Part shown: positions 15,891 to 25,620 of the stretch, one piece after another
Layout: each line of letters starts with the position of its first letter
Position numbering within the stretch: position 1 is the stretch's first letter
Source of the DNA: Anaerolineae bacterium
GTDB taxonomy: Bacteria > Chloroflexota > Anaerolineae > Aggregatilineales > J027
Direction of reading: 5' to 3'
NCBI GenBank assembly: GCA_021463865.1
Contig: JAJTXY010000035.1
Span: forward strand, 1-44,479
DNA: 44,479 nucleotides
Translations under genes and position numbers: made by a program
Notes under the pieces: generated by a model
Seen by the model: the letters and a program-made list of their open reading frames with translations, nothing else
Told to the model about the DNA's origin: nothing
Databases searched by the model: none

Positions 15891-17396
15891 ATGGCAACGT
15901 CGAAAACAGACGCACCCCTTAATTTGTCCCCCAAAACGGCACAGGAATCTATCAGTGTTCGTCGTGACCGCCGCCTAACCAGTCATTATCGCTGGACGGG
16001 ATGGCGGCTTTTGTTAATGGATGCGGGGTTAATCGTCGTCTCTTTTTTCTTGTCCTACTATTTGCGCTATACCGTGCAGCTTTTTGAGCCAGTGGATGAG
16101 GTCAACAGTGCTCCATTTGGGCCATATGTCCCGTATGCACTGATTTTTATGGTGTGGGTGCTCATCGCTAATCAGGGCGCGGGGTTATATGAAAATCGGC
16201 GCGGACGCACGTGGACAAATGAATTGTTTTCAATTGGCAACGCGGCGACCAATGGTGCGATTGTGATTATGGCCCTCAGTTTTTTGCTGCGGCCATTGGT
16301 TTTTTCACGGTTGATGATTGTACAGGCGGTGATCCTGACGATTGCGCTGCTGGGTTTTTCACGCTTGCTGCTGCGAAATGTCATCCGGCGATTGCAAAAA
16401 CGTGGTATCGGGGTGGAACGGGTATTGATTGTTGGCGCGGGGGATTTGGCGCTGGCGGTGCTGCGAACGTTAGTGGCGCGGCCTGACCTCGGCTATCGGG
16501 CGATTGGGTTTGTGGATGATGACCCCCATCGTGGTGATTTGGGGCGAGTGACATCGTTTGGGGCGATTACGAATTTGCCGTCGGTGCTAGACGAGGAAGT
16601 AGTGGATTTGGTGATTGTCACCCTACCGTGGGAGCAGCATCGCCAAATTGTAAACATCGTCAAAGAGTGTGAACGGCGCAAAATTGAAGTGCGGACGGTG
16701 CCTGACCTCTATCAACTGAATTTGTCGCAGGTGCAGGTTGAAAATCTGGGTGGGATTCCGCTGCTGGGGCTGCACCGTGAAGTCAAATTCCATCCCGCCA
16801 ATCGGGTGATTAAACGGACATTGGACGTGACGATTGTGGTGTTGGGACTGCCGTTTGTGCTGCCGATTATTGGCCTGATCGCGCTGGCGATTCGATTGGA
16901 TACGCCCGGAGCACCATTTTTTACGCAGGAACGCATCGGCTTAAATGGCAAACCCTTCCGTATGATAAAATTCCGCTCGATGGTTGAAGGGGCGGACGCG
17001 ATGTGGGAAAAATTGATGCGCGAGACCAATGAAGATATGCGGCGGCCCAAAATAATAAATGACCCACGTATCACCCGTGTGGGGCGATTTTTGCGGCGGG
17101 CCAGCTTGGATGAACTGCCGAATATTTTTAATGTACTCAAGGGCGAAATGAGCTTGGTCGGGCCACGCCCACAATTGGCACGGGAAGTGGCGTTGTATGA
17201 AACATGGCAGCATCAACGTCTGAAAGTGCAACCGGGGATGACGGGGCTGTGGCAGATCAGCGGACGGAGTGAAGTGCCGTTTGATGAGATGTGCCTGCTC
17301 GATATTTATTACATTGAAAATTGGTCATTGACGCTGGATTTACAGATTTTGCTGCAAACCGCGCCCAAGGTGTTGTTTAGAATTGGGGCGTATTGA
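15891..17396 (+). CDS. polyprenyl glycosylphosphotransferase (exopolysaccharide initiation)
   Basis: 501 residues. Four transmembrane helices lie in the N-terminal third (from LLLMDAGLIVVSFFLSYYL). They are followed by a nucleotide-binding CoA_binding_3-type domain (RVLIVGAGDLALAVL, then GFVDDDPH near residue 205), a fifth membrane segment (LDVTIVVLGLPFVLPIIGL, about 310-330) and the bacterial sugar transferase domain with FRMIKFRSM, DELPNIFNVLKGEMSLVGP and QPGMTGLWQISGRS. The WbaP/WcaJ-like family transfers a sugar phosphate to undecaprenyl phosphate, the first step in building the repeat unit. With the GT4 gene just upstream it forms a minimal surface-glycan module. Flippase and polymerase genes are not in the window. 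Confidence 0.92.
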   Translation: MATSKTDAPLNLSPKTAQESISVRRDRRLTSHYRWTGWRLLLMDAGLIVVSFFLSYYLRYTVQLFEPVDEVNSAPFGPYVPYALIFMVWVLIANQGAGLYENRRGRTWTNELFSIGNAATNGAIVIMALSFLLRPLVFSRLMIVQAVILTIALLGFSRLLLRNVIRRLQKRGIGVERVLIVGAGDLALAVLRTLVARPDLGYRAIGFVDDDPHRGDLGRVTSFGAITNLPSVLDEEVVDLVIVTLPWEQHRQIVNIVKECERRKIEVRTVPDLYQLNLSQVQVENLGGIPLLGLHREVKFHPANRVIKRTLDVTIVVLGLPFVLPIIGLIALAIRLDTPGAPFFTQERIGLNGKPFRMIKFRSMVEGADAMWEKLMRETNEDMRRPKIINDPRITRVGRFLRRASLDELPNIFNVLKGEMSLVGPRPQLAREVALYETWQHQRLKVQPGMTGLWQISGRSEVPFDEMCLLDIYYIENWSLTLDLQILLQTAPKVLFRIGAY

Positions 17397-17500
17397 TTTA
17401 TATTGAATTCGATTAACCACTGATGTTTCAGGAGGGGGTCTAGGACTCCTCTGGCTTTTTTGCCCATCAAACAAGCAAATTTAGTTCGCGTCGTTATAGA

Positions 17501-17539
17501 AAAAAGTGCCCATGTGACTAAGCTGCATGGGCACTTTTT
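17501..17539. terminator. bidirectional terminator between the glycosylphosphotransferase gene and rho
   Basis: AAAAAGTGCCCATG (17501-17514) pairs with CATGGGCACTTTTT (17526-17539), a perfect 14-bp inverted repeat whose ends are A and T runs. It works in both directions between two convergent genes. A weaker hairpin (AGGAG...CTCCT followed by T6, about 17431-17461) lies upstream and may be a first stop for the glycan transcript. Confidence 0.9.
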
Positions 17540-17548
17540 GTGTTGCAG

Positions 17549-18814
17549 TTAGCTGCCGACCATCAAGCCTTCGAGGAATTCCTCGTTGTTTTCGGTGCGG
17601 CGGAGTTGACTGAGGAGGCGTTCGGTGGCTTCGACACTTTCGTCGCCATCCTCTTTGACCATCATGTCGAACATGCGGCGCATTGTCCAAACTCGTTGGG
17701 TGATGTCCGGCCCAAGCAGCAGTTCTTCACGACGGGTGGAGGATTGCAGAATATCGAAGGCCGGGAAGACACGGCGTTCTTGTAGTTCGCGGGAGAGATG
17801 GAGTTCCATGTTACCCGTACCCTTAAATTCTTCGTAAATTACGTCGTCCATGCGGCTGCCCGTCTTGACCAAACACGTCGCCACAATTGTCAAGCTGCCA
17901 CCTTCTTCAACGTTACGAGCCGCTCCGAAGAACCGTTTGGGTGGATAGAGGGCGGAGGGGTCGAGACCACCGGTAAGCGTGCGACCACTTGGCGGGACAA
18001 CGAGATTGTAGGCACGCGCCAGACGGGTAATGCTGTCCAACAAAATCGCCACATCGCGGCCACTTTCGACAAGGCGCTTGGCACGGGCGAGGGCCATTTC
18101 TGCTACCCGCACATGGCTTTGGGCCAGATCGTCAAAGGTGCTGCTGACCACTTCGGCATCTACCGAGCGATCCATATCGGTGACTTCTTCGGGGCGCTCA
18201 CCGATGAGCACAACCATCAAATGGACACCGGGATAGTTGGTGCTGATGGCGTTGGCGACCTCTTTGAGCACGGTGGTCTTCCCTGCTTTGGGCGGACTCA
18301 CAAATAGACCACGCTGGCCTTTGCCGATGGGGGCAATCAGGTTGAGTAAGCGGGTGGAAAGAACACGCCCGTTGGTTTCCAGATTAAAACGTTCTAGGGG
18401 GAAGATGGGCGTCAAATTTTCAAAATTGGGGCGATTTTTGATCAGTTCGGGATCCATGCCATTGACGGCTTCAACACGCAGCAGGCCGTAATATTTCTCG
18501 GAATCTTTGGGTGGCCGAATCTGCCCAATGACCATATCACCTGTGCGCAAATTAAAACGCCGAATTTGTGTTTGGCTGACATAGATGTCGTCTGAGCCGG
18601 GAAGATAGCTGGAGGAGCGCAAAAAGCCAATGCCATCTTCAATGATTTCTAAAATCCCGCCGCGCAGTTGATGGCCTTGTTTTTCAGCTTTGTCGCGGAG
18701 GATGCGGAGGATTAATTCTTCTTTCTTGAGGCGGCTGTACCCGGCGATTTCTGCTTCGCGTGCAATGGTGCGCAGTTCGACAAGGGTCATCCGTTCTAGT
18801 TCTGCTATATCCAT
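17549..18814 (-). CDS. rho: transcription termination factor Rho
   Basis: 421 residues, close to the E. coli length. The N-terminal Rho_N helical domain ([15 protein letters not shown]) is followed by the cold-shock-like RNA-binding domain ([16 protein letters not shown] through [10 protein letters not shown]). Then comes the RecA-like ATPase with Walker [15 protein letters not shown], Walker [17 protein letters not shown], and the Q/R-loop region ([31 protein letters not shown]). Rho is a hexameric RNA helicase that ends transcription of untranslated RNA. It has no large low-complexity insertion, unlike some actinobacterial Rho. A long leader of about 160 bases precedes it. Confidence 0.97.
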   Translation of the reverse strand: MDIAELERMTLVELRTIAREAEIAGYSRLKKEELILRILRDKAEKQGHQLRGGILEIIEDGIGFLRSSSYLPGSDDIYVSQTQIRRFNLRTGDMVIGQIRPPKDSEKYYGLLRVEAVNGMDPELIKNRPNFENLTPIFPLERFNLETNGRVLSTRLLNLIAPIGKGQRGLFVSPPKAGKTTVLKEVANAISTNYPGVHLMVVLIGERPEEVTDMDRSVDAEVVSSTFDDLAQSHVRVAEMALARAKRLVESGRDVAILLDSITRLARAYNLVVPPSGRTLTGGLDPSALYPPKRFFGAARNVEEGGSLTIVATCLVKTGSRMDDVIYEEFKGTGNMELHLSRELQERRVFPAFDILQSSTRREELLLGPDITQRVWTMRRMFDMMVKEDGDESVEATERLLSQLRRTENNEEFLEGLMVGS

Positions 18815-18979
18815 GAAAGTTTACCTGTCTAGGGTGAATGGTAAAGGACACAGTGTGCTGATAAATGCCAAGAATATGACCATGTAGGTCAGGTGTGTGT
18901 TTTTCAATTAGTCCACAAACAGTGTAGAAACGATAATTGCTGGGGATAGGGTTACACTACTAGACCACCCATGAATCAC

Positions 18980-19008
18980 AATATATCATACTCTGTTTGG
19001 CAGGGCAA
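18980..19008 (-). promoter_or_regulatory. candidate rho promoter
   Basis: On the reverse strand TTGCCC (19008-19003) and TATATT (18985-18980) are separated by 17 bases. Transcription would begin near 18973, leaving a leader of about 160 bases before the rho start codon. Rho is autoregulated through its leader in other bacteria; whether that holds here is not visible. Confidence 0.5.
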
Positions 19009-19027
19009 GACTTTTTCATGCGATTAT

Positions 19028-20104
19028 TCATGATTTACCAATTTCCCGCTGGTCACGATGGGCACGATATATCTCTAACCACTCGCGGTCATAATCGCGG
19101 ATAAATTGATTGGCTTTGTTGACTAATTCGGAATTGCCGATAAACAACGGGACACGCTGTTGTAATTTATGGGGCACAATATCCAAAACAGGTACGTCCC
19201 CGTCGGAGGCCGCACCACCTGCTTGCTCGGCAATATAGCCCAATGGGATGGCCTCGAATAATAGTCGTAGTTTGCCACATGGGTCGTTGGGGTCGTTCAA
19301 ATCGCCGGGATAAACATAGACACCACCGTTCAGCATATTACGATGAAAATCCGCCACCAGTGAGCCGATATACCGCTGGGATAGGGGCTTACTGCCTTCG
19401 CCATAAATGCCTTGCAGCCATTTGACATAATGCCGCACGCCGGGTGTCCAATATTTCTCGTTGCCCTGATTGACGCTGTAATATTTGGATTTGGCGGGGA
19501 TTTTGATGTTCTCGTGGCTCAGGATAAATTCGCCGACGCTTGGATCGAGGGTGAAACCGTGAACACCATCGCCGACAGTGTAGACCATCATAGTGCTAGG
19601 CCCATAGACGATATACCCTGCCGCTGCGATTGACCTGCCTGCCTGTAAGACATCTTCTAGAGCACCGCGTGGGCCGTTGGATATTTTACGGAAGATGCCA
19701 AAGATCGTGCCGACGCTGACATTGACATCTACATTGGATGAGCCGTCGAGGGGGTCATAGACCAAGACGTATCTGCCGCATTCAAACCGTTCAGGAATAG
19801 GGATGATGTCTTCATTTTCTTCGGAGGCCATGACACACAATCGTCCAGTATGGTCGTTCATCCTAAAGATGACATCATTGGCAAAAATATCGAGTTTTTG
19901 TTGCTGCTCACCATAGACATTTTTGGAATCCGCCGAGCCGAGAATATTAACCAAACCAGCGCGGGTCGTTTCTCGGGCAATAATTTTGGCTGACAGGGCG
20001 ATGTCATAGAGCAATTGGGTGAGAACACCCGTCGCTTGGGGCGCGGATTCTTTTTGCGCTTCAAGGATATGGCGTTCAATCGTCATTAAAGCAGCAGAAG
20101 GCAT
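19028..20104 (-). CDS. fbp: class I fructose-1,6-bisphosphatase
   Basis: 358 residues. The class I hallmarks are clear: [20 protein letters not shown] around residue 115, which holds the metal-binding Asp residues, and [19 protein letters not shown] with the metal-binding Glu near residue 280. GTIFGI and [10 protein letters not shown] are also family patterns. The enzyme converts fructose 1,6-bisphosphate to fructose 6-phosphate in gluconeogenesis or the Calvin cycle. AGGAG lies 8 bases before the ATG. A terminator separates it from the upstream uppS gene, so it probably has its own promoter. The N-terminal 30 residues are slightly longer than in E. coli. Confidence 0.96.
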   Translation of the reverse strand: MPSAALMTIERHILEAQKESAPQATGVLTQLLYDIALSAKIIARETTRAGLVNILGSADSKNVYGEQQQKLDIFANDVIFRMNDHTGRLCVMASEENEDIIPIPERFECGRYVLVYDPLDGSSNVDVNVSVGTIFGIFRKISNGPRGALEDVLQAGRSIAAAGYIVYGPSTMMVYTVGDGVHGFTLDPSVGEFILSHENIKIPAKSKYYSVNQGNEKYWTPGVRHYVKWLQGIYGEGSKPLSQRYIGSLVADFHRNMLNGGVYVYPGDLNDPNDPCGKLRLLFEAIPLGYIAEQAGGAASDGDVPVLDIVPHKLQQRVPLFIGNSELVNKANQFIRDYDREWLEIYRAHRDQREIGKS

Positions 20105-20120
20105 AGGCGAAACTCCTGTA

Positions 20121-20147
20121 AAAATAAAAAGGCCGAAACACTCGGCC
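20121..20147 (-). terminator. Rho-independent terminator after uppS
   Basis: Reverse-strand hairpin GGCCGA (20147-20142) / TCGGCC (20136-20131) with a 5-base loop and a following TTTTTATTTT (20130-20121). It ends the frr-uppS transcript just before fbp. Confidence 0.88.
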
Positions 20148-20163
20148 CATTATCAATTTAATT

Positions 20164-20886
20164 TTAGGGTTCTTTGACCAATCCAAAGCGGCGATCACGT
20201 GCGCCGTAATATTCGATGGCCCGCAGAAGTTCGATACGGTTAAAGTCGGGCCAGAAGATCGGCGTCGAATAAAATTCCGAATAGGCGGCCTGCCACATTA
20301 AGAAATTACTGAGGCGCATGTCCCCACCGGTGCGGATGATTAAATCAGGGTCGGGTTGGCCTGCCGTGTAAAGATGTTGGCTGATGAGGTCTTCCGTAAC
20401 AGCCTCTGGTGCAATGCCTTTGCGCATGATCTGGCGAACAGCCTGAACAATATCATCGCGCCCGCCATAGTTAAAGGCGATATTGAGTGTGATGGCCTCA
20501 TTATTGCGGGTGAGTTCGAGTGCTTCATGAATACGTTTTTTCAGACGGGGATTGAGTCCATCCAGTTTACCAATATGGCGCAGTTTGACGCCTTTTTCGT
20601 GCAGAGCGTTTAATTCCCGGTCAATGAAGTAATCAATGATACTGAGCAAAAAACGGACCTCGGCGGGCGGGCGACCCCAATTTTCAGTCGAAAAGGCATA
20701 GATGGTGAGAATTTTTATCCCAAAATCGCCACAAGCCTCAAGGACACCGCGCAAATTTTCGACCCCCTGCCGATGTCCTTCGGTACGTGGGAGGCCGCGT
20801 TGTTTGGCCCAACGCCCATTCCCATCCATAATAATCCCGACATGATAGGGGATATTTGCGGGGAGTTCTGGCTCAAAATTCATCAT
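20164..20886 (-). CDS. uppS: isoprenyl transferase (undecaprenyl diphosphate synthase)
   Basis: 240 residues, the standard cis-prenyltransferase length. Motifs: GIIMDGNGRWAKQRGLPR with the catalytic Asp (about residues 18-35), GHRQGVENLR, TIYAFSTENWGRP (about 61-73) and LIIRTGGDMRLSNFLMWQ (about 192-209). The enzyme condenses isopentenyl diphosphate units into the C55 lipid carrier used for peptidoglycan and surface glycans, which ties in with the glycosylphosphotransferase and GT2 genes of this window. It follows frr by 33 bases, the common frr-uppS order. The start is one of two adjacent ATG codons. cdsA, which often follows, is not here. Confidence 0.96.
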   Translation of the reverse strand: MMNFEPELPANIPYHVGIIMDGNGRWAKQRGLPRTEGHRQGVENLRGVLEACGDFGIKILTIYAFSTENWGRPPAEVRFLLSIIDYFIDRELNALHEKGVKLRHIGKLDGLNPRLKKRIHEALELTRNNEAITLNIAFNYGGRDDIVQAVRQIMRKGIAPEAVTEDLISQHLYTAGQPDPDLIIRTGGDMRLSNFLMWQAAYSEFYSTPIFWPDFNRIELLRAIEYYGARDRRFGLVKEP

Positions 20887-20919
20887 AAGTGCTGTGCTAC
20901 CTTTGTGAAACTGGGGGGC

Positions 20920-21477
20920 CTAGACCTGCATAATCTCGGCTTCTTTGCGTTTGCCCATCTCGTCTACTTGTTCGATATGCCGTGTGGTTAATTTTTCGAG
21001 ACGTTCTTGACCATTGTGCAAATCGTCTTCGGAGATCATTTTTTCTTTCTCAAGCTCTTTTAGGTCTTCCATTGCTCCACGCCGAATATTGCGAATCGAG
21101 ACTTTGGCTTCTTCAAGACGCTTGTGCATCATTTTGGCAAGGTCTTTGCGGCGTTCTTGGGTGAGCGGAGGAATGTTGAGCCGAATGTTAGTGCCGTCGT
21201 TGTTGGGTGTCAAGCCTAAGTCCGAAGCAAGGATGGCCTTTTCGATAATATTGGCGGTGGTGCGGTCAAAGGGACGAATTGAAATGGTTTGTGGTTCTGG
21301 GACACTCAAGCTGGCGAGTTGAAACAGAGGGGTGGGAGTGCCGTAATATTCAATTTCGAGTTTTTCAACCAACGCGGTGGAGGCACGCCCGGTACGCATG
21401 GAAGCAAGGTCGTGTTCCAAGACATGAAGGGTTGATTTCATGCGCTCTTCAGCGTCTTTTAGGACATCGTTCATCAT
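20920..21477 (-). CDS. frr: ribosome recycling factor
   Basis: 185 residues, typical for RRF. It has the three-helix bundle and hinge pattern: MKSTLHVLEHDLASMRTGRA near the N-terminus, EYYGTPTPLFQLASLSVPEP (about 44-63), and the C-terminal helix with RRGAMEDLKELEKE. RRF, with EF-G, splits post-termination ribosomes. GGAG lies 9 bases before the ATG. Its usual upstream partner pyrH is absent; the neighbour there is a divergent phosphatase-like gene, so frr starts the operon here. Confidence 0.97.
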   Translation of the reverse strand: MMNDVLKDAEERMKSTLHVLEHDLASMRTGRASTALVEKLEIEYYGTPTPLFQLASLSVPEPQTISIRPFDRTTANIIEKAILASDLGLTPNNDGTNIRLNIPPLTQERRKDLAKMMHKRLEEAKVSIRNIRRGAMEDLKELEKEKMISEDDLHNGQERLEKLTTRHIEQVDEMGKRKEAEIMQV

Positions 21478-21537
21478 GGCCGATTACTCCAAGCGATAGA
21501 GTTAAAAGTGTAGTTTAAACCGAATTGTAACATGTAA

Positions 21538-21566
21538 ATTGTTGCTGATTCAGCGGCGCTTGTCAA
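21538..21566 (-). promoter_or_regulatory. candidate frr promoter
   Basis: A perfect TTGACA on the reverse strand (21566-21561) is followed after 17 bases by AACAAT (21543-21538), a weak -10. It lies 61 bases before the frr start codon. On the opposite strand a TATAAT (21610-21615) precedes the divergent hydrolase gene but lacks a clear -35. Confidence 0.45.
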
Positions 21567-21641
21567 ACCGTATACACCAGTTGGGTGAGAAAAGCGTAGT
21601 CCAGTCCGTTATAATTATTCTGCACTATAAGGAGAAAGATT

Positions 21642-22931
21642 GTGATTGCTGATTTTTTGGAGTCCCGTATCCGCCAACACCGTCCACTGGAACTGCCTGC
21701 GAGATGGGCTGAAGAAGTAATATTTCCCTATTATAACGGCCTTTCAATTCGCAATATTCCGCATACTGTCGCGCAAGTGTTAGGGGTGAAACTGCCCGGC
21801 GATGCCCCACTCGATGCCATGATCTGGGGTGGGTATTCGCTAGACCATATTCAGCGGGTAGTGGTGTTTTTGTCGGATGGGTTGGGGTATTTGCGCCTTA
21901 AACAAGCGATTGAACAAGATGTTGAGTTACAAGAAACGGTTGCTCGTCTGACGGATGGACGTGGGCCAGTGCCCTTAACCTCGACCGCACCATCCACCAC
22001 CTGCACCGCCTTGCCGACACTTTGGACTGGACGCGGCCCAATCGGGCATGGATTGATGGCGACCCGGCTGTATTTACGCGAAGTGGGGGCGTTGTCGCAC
22101 ATTTTGCATTATCGGCCCGTTGCCTCCAAAAAGAAAGATACCCTGTTGGAATGGGGGATTCTGCCGGAAACGCTTATTCCGGGCACAACTTTTGGCGAAA
22201 TTTTGACCGAGGCGCATATCCCCAGTCAGGTGATTGTAACCGATGGCATTCAAGGCTCGAACCTATCGCAGATTATTTATCGTGGGGTGGGGGAGCGGAT
22301 AATACACGGCGGCTACAGCGACACATGGCTGCGGATTCATCAGGTACTGGAAGCAACAGCAGGCCAGCGGTGTTATGTACATATTTATTGGGAGGCGGTG
22401 GATACCCTGTCGCATCTGCATGGCTCGCATCATGAATGGCTGACCCGCGAGATTAAACGGCAGTTGTCGGATATTCACGTCATTTTGAACAGCCCCAGCG
22501 TGCAAGACGGGCAGACTTTGGTGATGATAGTGGCCGATCACGGGCATCATAACGTATCGGAGAATATCATGCTACACCAAGATGAACGCGCCGCCCCGAT
22601 TTGGAATGCCAGTCGTGGAGGATTGGGGGGTGAGACACGCTTGGGCTATTTGTATCTGCGCGATGGTTATAGACAGCAGGTGATGGATACGATTGAACGA
22701 CATTTTAGTGACTGCCTGACGTGGATTGAACCGGAGGTTGCCATCCAAAGTGGATTATTTGGGCCAGAGACGCCCTATATCGAATCTGTCCACCGCTTAG
22801 GAGATTTGATCCTTGTGCCGCGTCTAAACTATCGGCTTGGCGATCACCTGCGTCCTTTGACCGCCCAAAGCCTGCACGGGGGGTTATCGGAATGGGAGAT
22901 GCTGGTGCCGTTGATGTGGAAGGTGATCTAG
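21642..22931 (+). CDS. alkaline phosphatase superfamily protein (phosphodiesterase/pyrophosphatase type)
   Basis: 429 residues. The metal sites of the superfamily can be traced: VVVFLSDGLGYLRL (about residues 70-83, first Asp), the Thr nucleophile in STTCTALPTLWTGRGPIGHG (about 116-135), DTLSHLHGSHHEW (about 251-263, Asp and His), MIVADHGHH (about 295-303) and the last His in LHGGLSEWEMLVPL. The GTG start has AGGAG 8 bases upstream. There is no signal peptide, so it is probably cytoplasmic, unlike classical PhoA. Related proteins cleave phosphodiesters, pyrophosphates or phosphonate and sulfate esters; the substrate cannot be fixed. First gene of a forward run up to 27227. Confidence 0.85.
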   Translation: MIADFLESRIRQHRPLELPARWAEEVIFPYYNGLSIRNIPHTVAQVLGVKLPGDAPLDAMIWGGYSLDHIQRVVVFLSDGLGYLRLKQAIEQDVELQETVARLTDGRGPVPLTSTAPSTTCTALPTLWTGRGPIGHGLMATRLYLREVGALSHILHYRPVASKKKDTLLEWGILPETLIPGTTFGEILTEAHIPSQVIVTDGIQGSNLSQIIYRGVGERIIHGGYSDTWLRIHQVLEATAGQRCYVHIYWEAVDTLSHLHGSHHEWLTREIKRQLSDIHVILNSPSVQDGQTLVMIVADHGHHNVSENIMLHQDERAAPIWNASRGGLGGETRLGYLYLRDGYRQQVMDTIERHFSDCLTWIEPEVAIQSGLFGPETPYIESVHRLGDLILVPRLNYRLGDHLRPLTAQSLHGGLSEWEMLVPLMWKVI

Positions 22932-22942
22932 GATTATTTATA

Positions 22943-22971
22943 GCGACATAACGTGAGTCGGCTCGTATAAT
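22943..22971 (+). promoter_or_regulatory. promoter upstream of the 716-residue TPR gene
   Basis: GCGACA (22943-22948) and a perfect TATAAT (22966-22971) are spaced by 17 bases, 51 bases before the ATG at 23023. This suggests the TPR gene and those after it can be transcribed separately from the upstream hydrolase. Confidence 0.55.
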
Positions 22972-23022
22972 GGTAAGCAGCACGCGACCCGGCATGGGTT
23001 AGCCTAAAAGAAAGTACATCTG

Positions 23023-25173
23023 ATGCAAAAATTTACCTCGCGCTTCTGGGGGCGGCCCGAACAAAAGCCGCAGCCCTATTTTCATCCCCATGAGCAAGAA
23101 ATGAACCGCCTTTCCGAAGCCGGAACAGCGGCCCAAGAGCAAGGCGCAACTGAACAGGCGATGCAATATTATCAACAAGGGTTGACGTTGGCTCGGCAGT
23201 ATCATGATGCACGGGCCGAGCAGTTTTTCCTGAGCGGTATTGGGGCATTATTGGTGCAGTCACGCCAATATGAACAAGGCGAACAGTTTTTACGGGAGGC
23301 GCTTGAGGCAGCGCGTAAACAGCATCAGTCGGTGTTGATTGCCCGGAGTCTAAGCAATCTTGGTGAGTTATATGCTGCTCAAAAGGATTGGGCACAGGCG
23401 CAAACCCATCATCAACAAGCGCTGGATGTGGCCCGACCCACTGGGGATGCTGCCACGATTGTCTTGGCGCTGGAAAACTTAGCACGGGATTATGTCGAAC
23501 AGAGCAACCCATCGTATGCGACACACTTGCTGAAAGAGGCTTTTCAGATCGCACAAAAGGCACAGAGTCCAGTTTTGGTGGCAGGTGTGTCGGGGCGAAT
23601 GGGTGAGGCGATGCTGGCGATGGGAGATCGGGCAGGTGGGCGAAAATGGTTGGAACAGGGCCTGCATATGAGCTATCAAACGGGGCGGAATCGCTTAGTG
23701 CTGCGTTGGATGATGGACTTGGCGGGGGTTGACATCCAAGAGGGTCACTATCTGGATGCGATGCAGCGCTATGAAAAAGCTGAAGAATTGGCACGGCGCA
23801 CCGGACAACAGCAACCTGAATTTTTCTTACAACTGGCGCTCAGTCTGGGGCAGGTCTATCAACGCTTGGGGGACTACACTCAAGCCTTGACGCAGGCCGA
23901 GCGTGCTCATCTTCATGCGAATGAATTGCACGATGTCAAAAGCGCGGCCTTAGCGGTAGGCCGACAGGGACTGGCCTTGCAGGGCTTAAAGCGCAATGAA
24001 GAAGCCGCTGTTAAGCTGCAAGAGGGGTTGGCCTTTTTTGAAGATGGGGTATTGTCGGATACGACTGAAAAAGCGGGTTTGCTGTTGGCATTGGGGCGTG
24101 CTCAACAACGTAGTGGGGCAATTGAAGAAGCAATCGCCACCTTCCAGACGGTGCTGGCCCAGACCGACAGCGAAAAAAATCCGGTGAAACGGGCTGAGGC
24201 CTTGCAGTTGTTGGCGTCGGTTTACACCTCTCACCTAGAACGGGAGGTCGCGCTGAAGACGTATCAAGAGGCATTGGCGCTGTTCGAAAATGCGGGAGAA
24301 TTTGCAAGCGCGGCGCGAGTGTTGTGCGATATTGGCAATGTGCGGCGGTTGAATGGTGAATTTAATGGAGCGCTGACCGATTTTGAAAATGCCCAGAAGT
24401 TGTTGAGTAATGTGGATGACCGGGTGACACGGGGGTTGGTGCTTTCCAATGCCGCCAATCTCTATACCGATTTGGGTGATTTGGAAACGGCCCGATCCTT
24501 TTATGAAGAATCTATCCAGATTGCGCGAGATCGGCGGGATCGGCAGGCTGAGGGGGTGCGATTGGGTAATTTGGGATGGTTTTATGTGCTGTCGGGGAAA
24601 GTTTCCGTTGCGATTGAAACCCTTGAAAAAGCCCTACAAATCAGCCGTGAAATCAATGATCCGCTGCTGATTGCTATTCAGACCAATAATCTGGCGTGGG
24701 CCTATTTTGTCAAACATGATCGCGGGACGGCCAGCACGCTTTTTAAACAGGCGCTGGGAACAGTCGAAACCGCTCATTCCCCCCGCTGGCAGGCGGTCAT
24801 TAAAAGTAATTGGGCCGCTCTGTATTTGGCCCAAGATGATTTAGTCCATGCGGAGGAATTGTTGAATCAGGCCCTTGCTGAAAGTCAGGCCGTTCAAGAC
24901 CCAGAAAATATAGTACGTACACAAATTCGCCGGGCCGCCTTGTTGATGAAACGAGGGCTATTGGATGAGGCTGAGAGCCTTGCTAAGGAATCGGAATCCA
25001 GCAGCAAAAAGATGGGGTTTCGGCGGGGACAGGCCGAGGCGGTGCGGGTGCTGGCTGATATTTATACTCGCAAGGAAGAACAGACGGAAGCCAAACGCTA
25101 CTATGAGCAGGCCCATCACCTTTACAAACGGTTGGGAGATCCAACAGCGAATGAACTTGCACTCCTGATTTAA
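23023..25173 (+). CDS. large cytoplasmic TPR-repeat protein
   Basis: 716 residues made almost wholly of TPR units of the 40-residue spaced kind seen in LGN/Rapsyn and signalling scaffolds. About 14 repeats are visible, such as LSNLGELYAAQKDWAQAQTH, NAANLYTDLGDLETARSFYE and NNLAWAYFVKHDRGTASTLF. No signal peptide, membrane helix, DNA-binding or enzymatic domain can be seen. Such proteins serve as protein-interaction scaffolds; the partner is unknown. The gene is 15 bases upstream of the small membrane protein gene and probably co-transcribed with it and the carboxylase. Confidence 0.85.
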   Translation: MQKFTSRFWGRPEQKPQPYFHPHEQEMNRLSEAGTAAQEQGATEQAMQYYQQGLTLARQYHDARAEQFFLSGIGALLVQSRQYEQGEQFLREALEAARKQHQSVLIARSLSNLGELYAAQKDWAQAQTHHQQALDVARPTGDAATIVLALENLARDYVEQSNPSYATHLLKEAFQIAQKAQSPVLVAGVSGRMGEAMLAMGDRAGGRKWLEQGLHMSYQTGRNRLVLRWMMDLAGVDIQEGHYLDAMQRYEKAEELARRTGQQQPEFFLQLALSLGQVYQRLGDYTQALTQAERAHLHANELHDVKSAALAVGRQGLALQGLKRNEEAAVKLQEGLAFFEDGVLSDTTEKAGLLLALGRAQQRSGAIEEAIATFQTVLAQTDSEKNPVKRAEALQLLASVYTSHLEREVALKTYQEALALFENAGEFASAARVLCDIGNVRRLNGEFNGALTDFENAQKLLSNVDDRVTRGLVLSNAANLYTDLGDLETARSFYEESIQIARDRRDRQAEGVRLGNLGWFYVLSGKVSVAIETLEKALQISREINDPLLIAIQTNNLAWAYFVKHDRGTASTLFKQALGTVETAHSPRWQAVIKSNWAALYLAQDDLVHAEELLNQALAESQAVQDPENIVRTQIRRAALLMKRGLLDEAESLAKESESSSKKMGFRRGQAEAVRVLADIYTRKEEQTEAKRYYEQAHHLYKRLGDPTANELALLI

Positions 25174-25188
25174 GTTTATAAAAAGCCT

Positions 25189-25620
25189 ATGAAAAAGCGC
25201 CCGTTTGCTTTGCGGTTGCTCATTCTGGAAGCAGGAATTTTGGCGGGGCGCAGTTGGGGGCGTGTCGGGGTGGTTGCCGGCAACCCTCGGCTTTACCACG
25301 ATTTGCACACAGAACCACCCCTATGGTTGTATGTGAGTATCAGCGCCATTTGGGGTATCATTTTCTCACTTTTGACAATAGCCCTATGGCGGCGTCACTT
25401 ATGGTCGTGGCGGGTGTTTTGGCCCGTGCTGCTGATTTACACTCTATTTAGCGCGGGGTGGTTTGCGGTGTTTGCCGCAAATCCCTATGACCATCAGCGG
25501 TTCGCGTTTTTGGTCGTTTTGGCAGGATTGGGTTTAATATTGAATCTTGTGCTGCTGCGTCGTCCAAAAGTTCGCCGTGCTTTTCAAGAATCTACTGATG
25601 TTGGAGAAATAAACTTATGA
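25189..25620 (+). CDS. small membrane protein, unknown
   Basis: 143 residues with three clear hydrophobic helices (about 45-65, 73-95 and 102-122) and a possible weak fourth near the N-terminus. The C-terminal tail is charged and cytoplasmic by the positive-inside rule. I do not recognise the family. Its stop overlaps the start of the carboxylase gene (ATGA), so the two are translationally coupled, which hints at a linked function but does not prove it. Confidence 0.7.
   Translation: MKKRPFALRLLILEAGILAGRSWGRVGVVAGNPRLYHDLHTEPPLWLYVSISAIWGIIFSLLTIALWRRHLWSWRVFWPVLLIYTLFSAGWFAVFAANPYDHQRFAFLVVLAGLGLILNLVLLRRPKVRRAFQESTDVGEINL

Noticed and set aside
15166-15915. Reverse 249-residue frame inside the GT4 gene
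   Set aside because: Shadow of a clear glycosyltransferase; composition is Pro/Arg/His-rich without family motifs.
23033-23794. Reverse 253-residue frame inside the 716-residue TPR gene
   Set aside because: Pro/Ser/His-rich antisense frame of a repeat gene; no ribosome site.
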